Shown: piece after piece, positions 48,003 to 60,800 of the stretch | Layout of the letters: every line of letters starts with the position of its first letter | Position numbering within the stretch: position 1 is the stretch's first letter | DNA from: Allodiplogaster sudhausi | Lineage: Eukaryota; Nematoda; Chromadorea; Rhabditida; Diplogasteridae | DNA length: 64,000 bases | Reading direction: 5' to 3' | Assembly: GCA_945643635.1 (NCBI GenBank) | Contig: CALZFC010000019.1 | Location: 2,374,501 to 2,438,500, forward strand | Notes under the pieces: generated by a model | Databases searched by the model: none | Seen by the model: only the letters and a program-made list of their open reading frames with translations | Told to the model about the DNA's origin: nothing | Position numbers and translations under genes: made by a program

Positions 48003-51000
48003 ATTTCGACGTGAGCCTCGTTAGCTCAGTTGGTAGAGCGTCAGACTTTTAATCTGAATGTCACGGGTTCAAGCCCCGTACGAGGCTAATAATTTTAGAC
48101 GGTTTGCGATTTACATTATTACTCAACGATGAGCGAGAAATTTTAGGACACATACTAAAGCAAGAAAGAAACTTCATTTGCGGAATTATCTTGGAACACA
48201 GAACAAATTTTATGCCCATTTGACATTTTCTCCCACCGAAAAAGGAATTCCAAAACAAATTTCGACGTGAGCCTCGTTAGCTCAGTTGGTAGAGCGTCAG
48301 ACTTTTAATCTGAATGTCACGGGTTCAAGCCCCGTACGAGGCTAATAATTTTAGACGGTTTGCGATTTACATTATTACTCAACGATGAGCGAGAAATTTT
48401 AGGACACATACTAAAGTCTGAAGAAAGAAACTTCATTTGCGGAATTATCTTGGAACACAGAACAAATTTTATGCCCATTTGACATTTTCTCCCACCGAAA
48501 AAGGAATTCCAAAACAAATTTCGACGTGAGCCTCGTTAGCTCAGTTGGTAGAGCGTCAGACTTTTAATCTGAATGTCACGGGTTCAAGCCCCGTACGAGG
48601 CTAATAATTTTAGACGGTTTGCGATTTACATTATTACTCAACGATGAGCGAGAAATTTTAGGACACATACTAAAGTCTGAAGAAAGAAACTTCATTTGCG
48701 GAATTATCTTGGAACACAGAACAAATTTTATGCCCATTTGACATTTTCTCCCACCGAAAAAGGAATTCCAAAACAAATTTCGACGTGAGCCTCGTTAGCT
48801 CAGTTGGTAGAGCGTCAGACTTTTAATCTGAATGTCACGGGTTCAAGCCCCGTACGAGGCTAATAATTTTAGACGGTTTGCGATTTACATTATTACTCAA
48901 CGATGAGCGAGAAATTTTAGGCACATACTAAAGTCAAGGAACTTCATTTGCGGAATTATCTTGGAACACAGAACAAATTTTATGCCCATTTGACATTTTC
49001 TCCCACCGAAAAAGGAATTCCAAAACAAATTTCGACGTGAGCCTCGTTAGCTCAGTTGGTAGAGCGTCAGACTTTTAATCTGAATGTCACGGGTTCAAGC
49101 CCCGTACGAGGCTAATAATTTTAGACGGTTTGCGATTTACATTATTACTCAACGATGAGCGAGAAATTTTAGGACACATACTAAAGTCTGAAGAAAGAAA
49201 CTTCATTTGCGGAATTATCTTGGAACACAGAACAAATTTTATGCCCATTTGACATTTTCTCCCACCGAAAAAGGAATTCCAAAACAAATTTCGACGTGAG
49301 CCTCGTTAGCTCAGTTGGTAGAGCGTCAGACTTTTAATCTGAATGTCACGGGTTCAAGCCCCGTACGAGGCTAATAATTTTAGACGGTTTGCGATTTACA
49401 TTATTACTCAACGATGAGCGAGAAATTTTAGGACACATACTAAAGTCTGAAGAAAGAAACTTCATTTGCGGAATTATCTTGGAACACAGAACAAATTTTA
49501 TGCCCATTTGACATTTTCTCCCACCGAAAAAGGAATTCCAAAACAAATTTCGACGTGAGCCTCGTTAGCTCAGTTGGTAGAGCGTCAGACTTTTAATCTG
49601 AATGTCACGGGTTCAAGCCCCGTACGAGGCTAATAATTTTAGATGGTTTGAGATTTCTCACCGAAAAAGGAATTCCAAAACAAATTTCGACGTGAGCCTC
49701 GTTAGCTCAGTTGGTAGAGCGTCAGACTTTTAATCTGAATGTCACGGGTTCAAGCCCCGTACGAGGCTAATAATTTTAGACGGTTTGCGATTTACATTAT
49801 TACTCAACGATGAGCGAGAAATTTTAGGACACATACTAAAGTCTGAAGAAAGAAACTTCATTTGCGGAATTATCTTGGAACACAGAACAAATTTTATGCC
49901 CATTTGACATTTTCTCCCACCGAAAAAGGAATTCCAAAACAAATTTCGACGTGAGCCTCGTTAGCTCAGTTGGTAGAGCGTCAGACTTTTAATCTGAATG
50001 TCACGGGTTCAAGCCCCGTACGAGGCTAATAATTTTAGACGGTTTGCGATTTACATTATTACTCAACGATGAGCGAGAAATTTTAGGCATAATACTAAAA
50101 AGGAACTTCATTTGCGGAATTATCTTGGAACACAGAACAAATTTTATGCCCATTTGACATTTTCTCCCACCGAAAAAGAATTCCAAAACAAATTTCGACG
50201 TGAGCCTCGTTAGCTCAGTTGGTAGAGCGTCAGACTTTTAATCTGAATGTCACGGGTTCAAGCCCCGTACGAGGCTAATAATTTTAGACGGTTTGCGATT
50301 TACATTATTACTCAACGATGAGCGAGAAATTTTAGGACACATACTAAAGTCTGAAGAAAGAAACTTCATTTGCGGAATTATCTTGGAACACAGAACAAAT
50401 TTTATGCCCATTTGACATTTTCTCCCACCGAAAAAGGAATTCCAAAACAAATTTCGACGTGAGCCTCGTTAGCTCAGTTGGTAGAGCGTCAGACTTTTAA
50501 TCTGAATGTCACGGGTTCAAGCCCCGTACGAGGCTAATAATTTTAGACGGTTTGCGATTTACATTATTACTCAACGATGAGCGAGAAATTTTAGGACACA
50601 TACTAAAGTCTGAAGAAAGAAACTTCATTTGCGGAATTATCTTGGAACACAGAACAAATTTTATGCCCATTTGACATTTTCTCCCACCGAAAAAGGAATT
50701 CCAAAACAAATTTCGACGTGAGCCTCGTTAGCTCAGTTGGTAGAGCGTCAGACTTTTAATCTGAATGTCACGGGTTCAAGCCCCGTACGAGGCTAATAAT
50801 TTTAGATGGTTTGAGATTTCTCACCGAAAAAGGAATTCCAAAACAAATTTCGACGTGAGCCTCGTTAGCTCAGTTGGTAGAGCGTCAGACTTTTAATCTG
50901 AATGTCACGGGTTCAAGCCCCGTACGAGGCTAATAATTTTAGACGGTTTGCGATTTACATTATTACTCAACGATGAGCGAGAAATTTTAGGACACATACT

Positions 51001-54000
51001 AAAGTCTGAAGAAAGAAACTTCATTTGCGGAATTATCTTGGAACACAGAACAAATTTTATGCCCATTTGACATTTTCTCCCACCGAAAAAGGAATTCCAA
51101 AACAAATTTCGACGTGAGCCTCGTTAGCTCAGTTGGTAGAGCGTCAGACTTTTAATCTGAATGTCACGGGTTCAAGCCCCGTACGAGGCTAATAATTTTA
51201 GACGGTTTGCGATTTACATTATTACTCAACGATGAGCGAGAAATTTTAGGACACATACTACTAAAGAAAGAACTTCATTTGCGGAATTATCTTGGAACAC
51301 AGAACAAATTTTATGCCCATTTGACATTTTCTCCCACCGAAAAAGGAATTCCAAAACAAATTTCGACGTGAGCCTCGTTAGCTCAGTTGGTAGAGCGTCA
51401 GACTTTTAATCTGAATGTCACGGGTTCAAGCCCCGTACGAGGCTAATAATTTTAGACGGTTTGCGATTTACATTATTACTCAACGATGAGCGAGAAATTT
51501 TAGGACACATACTAAAGTCTGAAGAAAGAAACTTCATTTGCGGAATTATCTTGGAACACAGAACAAATTTTATGCCCATTTGACATTTTCTCCCACCGAA
51601 AAAGGAATTCCAAAACAAATTTCGACGTGAGCCTCGTTAGCTCAGTTGGTAGAGCGTCAGACTTTTAATCTGAATGTCACGGGTTCAAGCCCCGTACGAG
51701 GCTAATAATTTTAGATGGTTTGAGATTTCTCACCGAAAAAGGAATTCCAAAACAAATTTCGACGTGAGCCTCGTTAGCTCAGTTGGTAGAGCGTCAGACT
51801 TTTAATCTGAATGTCACGGGTTCAAGCCCCGTACGAGGCTAATAATTTTAGACGGTTTGCGATTTACATTATTACTCAACGATGAGCGAGAAATTTTAGG
51901 ACACATACTAAAGTCTGAAGAAAGAAACTTCATTTGCGGAATTATCTTGGAACACAGAACAAATTTTATGCCCATTTGACATTTTCTCCCACCGAAAAAG
52001 GAATTCCAAAACAAATTTCGACGTGAGCCTCGTTAGCTCAGTTGGTAGAGCGTCAGACTTTTAATCTGAATGTCACGGGTTCAAGCCCCGTACGAGGCTA
52101 ATAATTTTAGACGGTTTGCGATTTACATTATTACTCAACGATGAGCGAGAAATTTTAGGACATAATACTAAAGAAGGAAACTTCATTTGCGGAATTATCT
52201 TGGAACACAGAACAAATTTTATGCCCATTTGACATTTTCTCCCACCGAAAAAGGAATTCCAAAACAAATTTCGACGTGAGCCTCGTTAGCTCAGTTGGTA
52301 GAGCGTCAGACTTTTAATCTGAATGTCACGGGTTCAAGCCCCGTACGAGGCTAATAATTTTAGACGGTTTGCGATTTACATTATTACTCAACGATGAGCG
52401 AGAAATTTTAGGACACATACTAAAGTCTGAAGAAAGAAACTTCATTTGCGGAATTATCTTGGAACACAGAACAAATTTTATGCCCATTTGACATTTTCTC
52501 CCACCGAAAAAGGAATTCCAAAACAAATTTCGACGTGAGCCTCGTTAGCTCAGTTGGTAGAGCGTCAGACTTTTAATCTGAATGTCACGGGTTCAAGCCC
52601 CGTACGAGGCTAATAATTTTAGACGGTTTGCGATTTACATTATTACTCAACGATGAGCGAGAAATTTTAGGACATAATACTAAAGAAAGAACTTCATTTG
52701 CGGAATTATCTTGGAACACAGAACAAATTTTATGCCCATTTGACATTTTCTCCCACCGAAAAAGGAATTCCAAAACAAATTTCGACGTGAGCCTCGTTAG
52801 CTCAGTTGGTAGAGCGTCAGACTTTTAATCTGAATGTCACGGGTTCAAGCCCCGTACGAGGCTAATAATTTTAGACGGTTTGCGATTTACATTATTACTC
52901 AACGATGAGCGAGAAATTTTAGGACACATACTAAAGTCTGAAGAAAGAAACTTCATTTGCGGAATTATCTTGGAACACAGAACAAATTTTATGCCCATTT
53001 GACATTTTCTCCCACCGAAAAAGGAATTCCAAAACAAATTTCGACGTGAGCCTCGTTAGCTCAGTTGGTAGAGCGTCAGACTTTTAATCTGAATGTCACG
53101 GGTTCAAGCCCCGTACGAGGCTAATAATTTTAGACGGTTTGCGATTTACATTATTACTCAACGATGAGCGAGAAATTTTAGGCACATACTAAAGAAAGGA
53201 ACTTCATTTGCGGAATTATCTTGGAACACAGAACAAATTTTATGCCCATTTGACATTTTCTCCCACCGAAAAAGGAATTCCAAAACAAATTTCGACGTGA
53301 GCCTCGTTAGCTCAGTTGGTAGAGCGTCAGACTTTTAATCTGAATGTCACGGGTTCAAGCCCCGTACGAGGCTAATAATTTTAGACGGTTTGCGATTTAC
53401 ATTATTACTCAACGATGAGCGAGAAATTTTAGGACACATACTAAAGTCTGAAGAAAGAAACTTCATTTGCGGAATTATCTTGGAACACAGAACAAATTTT
53501 ATGCCCATTTGACATTTTCTCCCACCGAAAAAGGAATTCCAAAACAAATTTCGACGTGAGCCTCGTTAGCTCAGTTGGTAGAGCGTCAGACTTTTAATCT
53601 GAATGTCACGGGTTCAAGCCCCGTACGAGGCTAATAATTTTAGATGGTTTGAGATTTCTCACCGAAAAAGGAATTCCAAAACAAATTTCGACGTGAGCCT
53701 CGTTAGCTCAGTTGGTAGAGCGTCAGACTTTTAATCTGAATGTCACGGGTTCAAGCCCCGTACGAGGCTAATAATTTTAGACGGTTTGCGATTTACATTA
53801 TTACTCAACGATGAGCGAGAAATTTTAGGACACATACTAAAGTCTGAAGAAAGAAACTTCATTTGCGGAATTATCTTGGAACACAGAACAAATTTTATGC
53901 CCATTTGACATTTTCTCCCACCGAAAAAGGAATTCCAAAACAAATTTCGACGTGAGCCTCGTTAGCTCAGTTGGTAGAGCGTCAGACTTTTAATCTGAAT

Positions 54001-57000
54001 GTCACGGGTTCAAGCCCCGTACGAGGCTAATAATTTTAGACGGTTTGCGATTTACATTATTACTCAACGATGAGCGAGAAATTTTAGGACACATACTAAA
54101 GTCTGAAGAAAGAAACTTCATTTGCGGAATTATCTTGGAACACAGAACAAATTTTATGCCCATTTGACATTTTCTCCCACCGAAAAAGGAATTCCAAAAC
54201 AAATTTCGACGTGAGCCTCGTTAGCTCAGTTGGTAGAGCGTCAGACTTTTAATCTGAATGTCACGGGTTCAAGCCCCGTACGAGGCTAATAATTTTAGAC
54301 GGTTTGCGATTTACATTATTACTCAACGATGAGCGAGAAATTTTAGGACATAATACTAAAGCAAGGAACTTCATTTGCGGAATTATCTTGGAACACAGAA
54401 CAAATTTTATGCCCATTTGACATTTTCTCCCACCGAAAAAGGAATTCCAAAACAAATTTCGACGTGAGCCTCGTTAGCTCAGTTGGTAGAGCGTCAGACT
54501 TTTAATCTGAATGTCACGGGTTCAAGCCCCGTACGAGGCTAATAATTTTAGACGGTTTGCGATTTACATTATTACTCAACGATGAGCGAGAAATTTTAGG
54601 ACACATACTAAAGTCTGAAGAAAGAAACTTCATTTGCGGAATTATCTTGGAACACAGAACAAATTTTATGCCCATTTGACATTTTCTCCCACCGAAAAAG
54701 GAATTCCAAAACAAATTTCGACGTGAGCCTCGTTAGCTCAGTTGGTAGAGCGTCAGACTTTTAATCTGAATGTCACGGGTTCAAGCCCCGTACGAGGCTA
54801 ATAATTTTAGACGGTTTGCGATTTACATTATTACTCAACGATGAGCGAGAAATTTTAGGACACATACTAAAGTCTGAAGAAAGAAACTTCATTTGCGGAA
54901 TTATCTTGGAACACAGAACAAATTTTATGCCCATTTGACATTTTCTCCCACCGAAAAAGGAATTCCAAAACAAATTTCGACGTGAGCCTCGTTAGCTCAG
55001 TTGGTAGAGCGTCAGACTTTTAATCTGAATGTCACGGGTTCAAGCCCCGTACGAGGCTAATAATTTTAGATGGTTTGAGATTTCTCACCGAAAAAGGAAT
55101 TCCAAAACAAATTTCGACGTGAGCCTCGTTAGCTCAGTTGGTAGAGCGTCAGACTTTTAATCTGAATGTCACGGGTTCAAGCCCCGTACGAGGCTAATAA
55201 TTTTAGACGGTTTGCGATTTACATTATTACTCAACGATGAGCGAGAAATTTTAGGACACATACTAAAGTCTGAAGAAAGAAACTTCATTTGCGGAATTAT
55301 CTTGGAACACAGAACAAATTTTATGCCCATTTGACATTTTCTCCCACCGAAAAAGGAATTCCAAAACAAATTTCGACGTGAGCCTCGTTAGCTCAGTTGG
55401 TAGAGCGTCAGACTTTTAATCTGAATGTCACGGGTTCAAGCCCCGTACGAGGCTAATAATTTTAGACGGTTTGCGATTTACATTATTACTCAACGATGAG
55501 CGAGAAATTTTAGGCATAATACTAAAGAAAGAACTTCATTTGCGGAATTATCTTGGAACACAGAACAAATTTTATGCCCATTTGACATTTTCTCCCACCG
55601 AAAAAAGAATTCCAAAACAAATTTCGACGTGAGCCTCGTTAGCTCAGTTGGTAGAGCGTCAGACTTTTAATCTGAATGTCACGGGTTCAAGCCCCGTACG
55701 AGGCTAATAATTTTAGACGGTTTGCGATTTACATTATTACTCAACGATGAGCGAGAAATTTTAGGACACATACTAAAGTCTGAAGAAAGAAACTTCATTT
55801 GCGGAATTATCTTGGAACACAGAACAAATTTTATGCCCATTTGACATTTTCTCCCACCGAAAAAGGAATTCCAAAACAAATTTCGACGTGAGCCTCGTTA
55901 GCTCAGTTGGTAGAGCGTCAGACTTTTAATCTGAATGTCACGGGTTCAAGCCCCGTACGAGGCTAATAATTTTAGACGGTTTGCGATTTACATTATTACT
56001 CAACGATGAGCGAGAAATTTTAGGACACATACTAAAGTCTGAAGAAAGAAACTTCATTTGCGGAATTATCTTGGAACACAGAACAAATTTTATGCCCATT
56101 TGACATTTTCTCCCACCGAAAAAGGAATTCCAAAACAAATTTCGACGTGAGCCTCGTTAGCTCAGTTGGTAGAGCGTCAGACTTTTAATCTGAATGTCAC
56201 GGGTTCAAGCCCCGTACGAGGCTAATAATTTTAGATGGTTTGAGATTTCTCACCGAAAAAGGAATTCCAAAACAAATTTCGACGTGAGCCTCGTTAGCTC
56301 AGTTGGTAGAGCGTCAGACTTTTAATCTGAATGTCACGGGTTCAAGCCCCGTACGAGGCTAATAATTTTAGACGGTTTGCGATTTACATTATTACTCAAC
56401 GATGAGCGAGAAATTTTAGGACACATACTAAAGTCTGAAGAAAGAAACTTCATTTGCGGAATTATCTTGGAACACAGAACAAATTTTATGCCCATTTGAC
56501 ATTTTCTCCCACCGAAAAAGGAATTCCAAAACAAATTTCGACGTGAGCCTCGTTAGCTCAGTTGGTAGAGCGTCAGACTTTTAATCTGAATGTCACGGGT
56601 TCAAGCCCCGTACGAGGCTAATAATTTTAGACGGTTTGCGATTTACATTATTACTCAACGATGAGCGAGAAATTTTAGGCACATACTAAAGCAAGGAACT
56701 TCATTTGCGGAATTATCTTGGAACACAGAACAAATTTTATGCCCATTTGACATTTTCTCCCACCGAAAAAAGAATTCCAAAACAAATTTCGACGTGAGCC
56801 TCGTTAGCTCAGTTGGTAGAGCGTCAGACTTTTAATCTGAATGTCACGGGTTCAAGCCCCGTACGAGGCTAATAATTTTAGACGGTTTGCGATTTACATT
56901 ATTACTCAACGATGAGCGAGAAATTTTAGGACACATACTAAAGTCTGAAGAAAGAAACTTCATTTGCGGAATTATCTTGGAACACAGAACAAATTTTATG

Positions 57001-57692
57001 CCCATTTGACATTTTCTCCCACCGAAAAAGGAATTCCAAAACAAATTTCGACGTGAGCCTCGTTAGCTCAGTTGGTAGAGCGTCAGACTTTTAATCTGAA
57101 TGTCACGGGTTCAAGCCCCGTACGAGGCTAATAATTTTAGATGGTTTGAGATTTCTCACCGAAAAAGGAATTCCAAAACAAATTTCGACGTGAGCCTCGT
57201 TAGCTCAGTTGGTAGAGCGTCAGACTTTTAATCTGAATGTCACGGGTTCAAGCCCCGTACGAGGCTAATAATTTTAGACGGTTTGCGATTTACATTATTA
57301 CTCAACGATGAGCGAGAAATTTTAGGACACATACTAAAGTCTGAAGAAAGAAACTTCATTTGCGGAATTATCTTGGAACACAGAACAAATTTTATGCCCA
57401 TTTGACATTTTCTCCCACCGAAAAAGGAATTCCAAAACAAATTTCGACGTGAGCCTCGTTAGCTCAGTTGGTAGAGCGTCAGACTTTTAATCTGAATGTC
57501 ACGGGTTCAAGCCCCGTACGAGGCTAATAATTTTAGACGGTTTGCGATTTACATTATTACTCAACGATGAGCGAGAAATTTTAGGACACATACTAAAGAA
57601 AGGAACTTCATTTGCGGAATTATCTTGGAACACAGAACAAATTTTATGCCCATTTGACATTTTCTCCCACCGAAAAAGGAATTCCAAAACAA
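48003..57692 (+). tRNA. trnK-UUU: Cluster of 41 tRNA-Lys(UUU) copies with hypervariable spacer microsite
   Basis: Starts: 48015, 48271, 48530, 48789, 49041, 49300, 49559, 49696, 49955, 50204, 50463, 50722, 50859, 51118, 51372, 51631, 51768, 52027, 52280, 52539, 52791, 53050, 53301, 53560, 53697, 53956, 54215, 54468, 54727, 54986, 55123, 55382, 55633, 55892, 56151, 56288, 56547, 56798, 57057, 57194, 57453. Short copies: 49559, 50722, 51631, 53560, 54986, 56151, 57057. Eleven long units have a changed and shortened segment near unit position 144-172: 48015, 48789, 49955, 51118, 52027, 52539, 53050, 54215, 55382, 56547, 57453. Several are spaced 1163-1167 bp apart, marking a five-unit higher-order repeat. 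Confidence 0.94.
48146..48173. other. Example of the hypervariable spacer microsite
   Basis: In canonical long units this segment reads GGACACATAC followed by TAAAGTCTGAAGAAAGAAAC. Here the right half is TAAAGCAAGAAAGAAAC and the unit is 256 bp. Equivalent segments are altered in 14 other long units (tRNA starts 38844, 40680, 48789, 49955, 51118, 52027, 52539, 53050, 54215, 55382, 56547, 57453, 61883, 62529), while the DNA on both sides stays constant. Confidence 0.8.
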
Positions 57693-57820
57693 ATTTCGAC
57701 GTGAGCCTCGTTAGCTCAGTTGGTAGAGCGTCAGACTTTTAATCTGAATGTCACGGGTTCAAGCCCCGTACGAGGCTAATAATTTTAGACGGTTTGCGAT
57801 TTACATTATTACTCAACGAT

Positions 57821-57871
57821 GAGCGTCAGACTTTTAATCTGAATGTCACGGTTCAAGCCCCGTACGAGGCT
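57821..57871 (+). pseudogene. Truncated tRNA-Lys fragment in a chimeric unit
   Basis: A long spacer runs normally from 57778 to CAACGATGAGCG and then switches, inside the shared GAGCG, to the tRNA at position 22 onward. The acceptor 5' strand, the A box and the left D arm are missing. The fragment also lacks one G of the T stem. It is followed by a normal terminator and a B-type short spacer. From the complete tRNA at 57705 to the next at 57936 is 231 bp. It cannot form a tRNA and has no A box. Confidence 0.9.
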
Positions 57872-60800
57872 AATAATTTTAGATGGTTTGAGATTTCTCA
57901 CCGAAAAAGGAATTCCAAAACAAATTTCGACGTGAGCCTCGTTAGCTCAGTTGGTAGAGCGTCAGACTTTTAATCTGAATGTCACGGGTTCAAGCCCCGT
58001 ACGAGGCTAATAATTTTAGACGGTTTGCGATTTACATTATTACTCAACGATGAGCGAGAAATTTTAGGACACATACTAAAGTCTGAAGAAAGAAACTTCA
58101 TTTGCGGAATTATCTTGGAACACAGAACAAATTTTATGCCCATTTGACATTTTCTCCCACCGAAAAAGGAATTCCAAAACAAATTTCGACGTGAGCCTCG
58201 TTAGCTCAGTTGGTAGAGCGTCAGACTTTTAATCTGAATGTCACGGGTTCAAGCCCCGTACGAGGCTAATAATTTTAGACGGTTTGCGATTTACATTATT
58301 ACTCAACGATGAGCGAGAAATTTTAGGACACATACTAAAGTCTGAAGAAAGAAACTTCATTTGCGGAATTATCTTGGAACACAGAACAAATTTTATGCCC
58401 ATTTGACATTTTCTCCCACCGAAAAAGGAATTCCAAAACAAATTTCGACGTGAGCCTCGTTAGCTCAGTTGGTAGAGCGTCAGACTTTTAATCTGAATGT
58501 CACGGGTTCAAGCCCCGTACGAGGCTAATAATTTTAGACGGTTTGCGATTTACATTATTACTCAACGATGAGCGAGAAATTTTAGGACACATACTAAAGT
58601 CTGAAGAAAGAAACTTCATTTGCGGAATTATCTTGGAACACAGAACAAATTTTATGCCCATTTGACATTTTCTCCCACCGAAAAAGGAATTCCAAAACAA
58701 ATTTCGACGTGAGCCTCGTTAGCTCAGTTGGTAGAGCGTCAGACTTTTAATCTGAATGTCACGGGTTCAAGCCCCGTACGAGGCTAATAATTTTAGATGG
58801 TTTGAGATTTCTCACCGAAAAAAGGAATTCCAAAACAAATTTCGACGTGAGCCTCGTTAGCTCAGTTGGTAGAGCGTCAGACTTTTAATCTGAATGTCAC
58901 GGGTTCAAGCCCCGTACGAGGCTAATAATTTTAGATGGTTTGAGATTTCTCACCGAAAAAGGAATTCCAAAACAAATTTCGACGTGAGCCTCGTTAGCTC
59001 AGTTGGTAGAGCGTCAGACTTTTAATCTGAATGTCACGGGTTCAAGCCCCGTACGAGGCTAATAATTTTAGACGGTTTGCGATTTACATTATTACTCAAC
59101 GATGAGCGAGAAATTTTAGGACACATACTAAAGTCTGAAGAAAGAAACTTCATTTGCGGAATTATCTTGGAACACAGAACAAATTTTATGCCCATTTGAC
59201 ATTTTCTCCCACCGAAAAAGGAATTCCAAAACAAATTTCGACGTGAGCCTCGTTAGCTCAGTTGGTAGAGCGTCAGACTTTTAATCTGAATGTCACGGGT
59301 TCAAGCCCCGTACGAGGCTAATAATTTTAGATGGTTTGAGATTTCTCACCGAAAAAGGAATTCCAAAACAAATTTCGACGTGAGCCTCGTTAGCTCAGTT
59401 GGTAGAGCGTCAGACTTTTAATCTGAATGTCACGGGTTCAAGCCCCGTACGAGGCTAATAATTTTAGACGGTTTGCGATTTACATTATTACTCAACGATG
59501 AGCGAGAAATTTTAGGACACATACTAAAGTCTGAAGAAAGAAACTTCATTTGCGGAATTATCTTGGAACACAGAACAAATTTTATGCCCATTTGACATTT
59601 TCTCCCACCGAAAAAGGAATTCCAAAACAAATTTCGACGTGAGCCTCGTTAGCTCAGTTGGTAGAGCGTCAGACTTTTAATCTGAATGTCACGGGTTCAA
59701 GCCCCGTACGAGGCTAATAATTTTAGACGGTTTGCGATTTACATTATTACTCAACGATGAGCGAGAAATTTTAGGACACATACTAAAGTCTGAAGAAAGA
59801 AACTTCATTTGCGGAATTATCTTGGAACACAGAACAAATTTTATGCCCATTTGACATTTTCTCCCACCGAAAAAGGAATTCCAAAACAAATTTCGACGTG
59901 AGCCTCGTTAGCTCAGTTGGTAGAGCGTCAGACTTTTAATCTGAATGTCACGGGTTCAAGCCCCGTACGAGGCTAATAATTTTAGACGGTTTGCGATTTA
60001 CATTATTACTCAACGATGAGCGAGAAATTTTAGGACACATACTAAAGTCTGAAGAAAGAAACTTCATTTGCGGAATTATCTTGGAACACAGAACAAATTT
60101 TATGCCCATTTGACATTTTCTCCCACCGAAAAAGGAATTCCAAAACAAATTTCGACGTGAGCCTCGTTAGCTCAGTTGGTAGAGCGTCAGACTTTTAATC
60201 TGAATGTCACGGGTTCAAGCCCCGTACGAGGCTAATAATTTTAGACGGTTTGCGATTTACATTATTACTCAACGATGAGCGAGAAATTTTAGGACACATA
60301 CTAAAGTCTGAAGAAAGAAACTTCATTTGCGGAATTATCTTGGAACACAGAACAAATTTTATGCCCATTTGACATTTTCTCCCACCGAAAAAGGAATTCC
60401 AAAACAAATTTCGACGTGAGCCTCGTTAGCTCAGTTGGTAGAGCGTCAGACTTTTAATCTGAATGTCACGGGTTCAAGCCCCGTACGAGGCTAATAATTT
60501 TAGACGGTTTGCGATTTACATTATTACTCAACGATGAGCGAGAAATTTTAGGACACATACTAAAGTCTGAAGAAAGAAACTTCATTTGCGGAATTATCTT
60601 GGAACACAGAACAAATTTTATGCCCATTTGACATTTTCTCCCACCGAAAAAGGAATTCCAAAACAAATTTCGACGTGAGCCTCGTTAGCTCAGTTGGTAG
60701 AGCGTCAGACTTTTAATCTGAATGTCACGGGTTCAAGCCCCGTACGAGGCTAATAATTTTAGATGGTTTGAGATTTCTCACCGAAAAAGGAATTCCAAAA

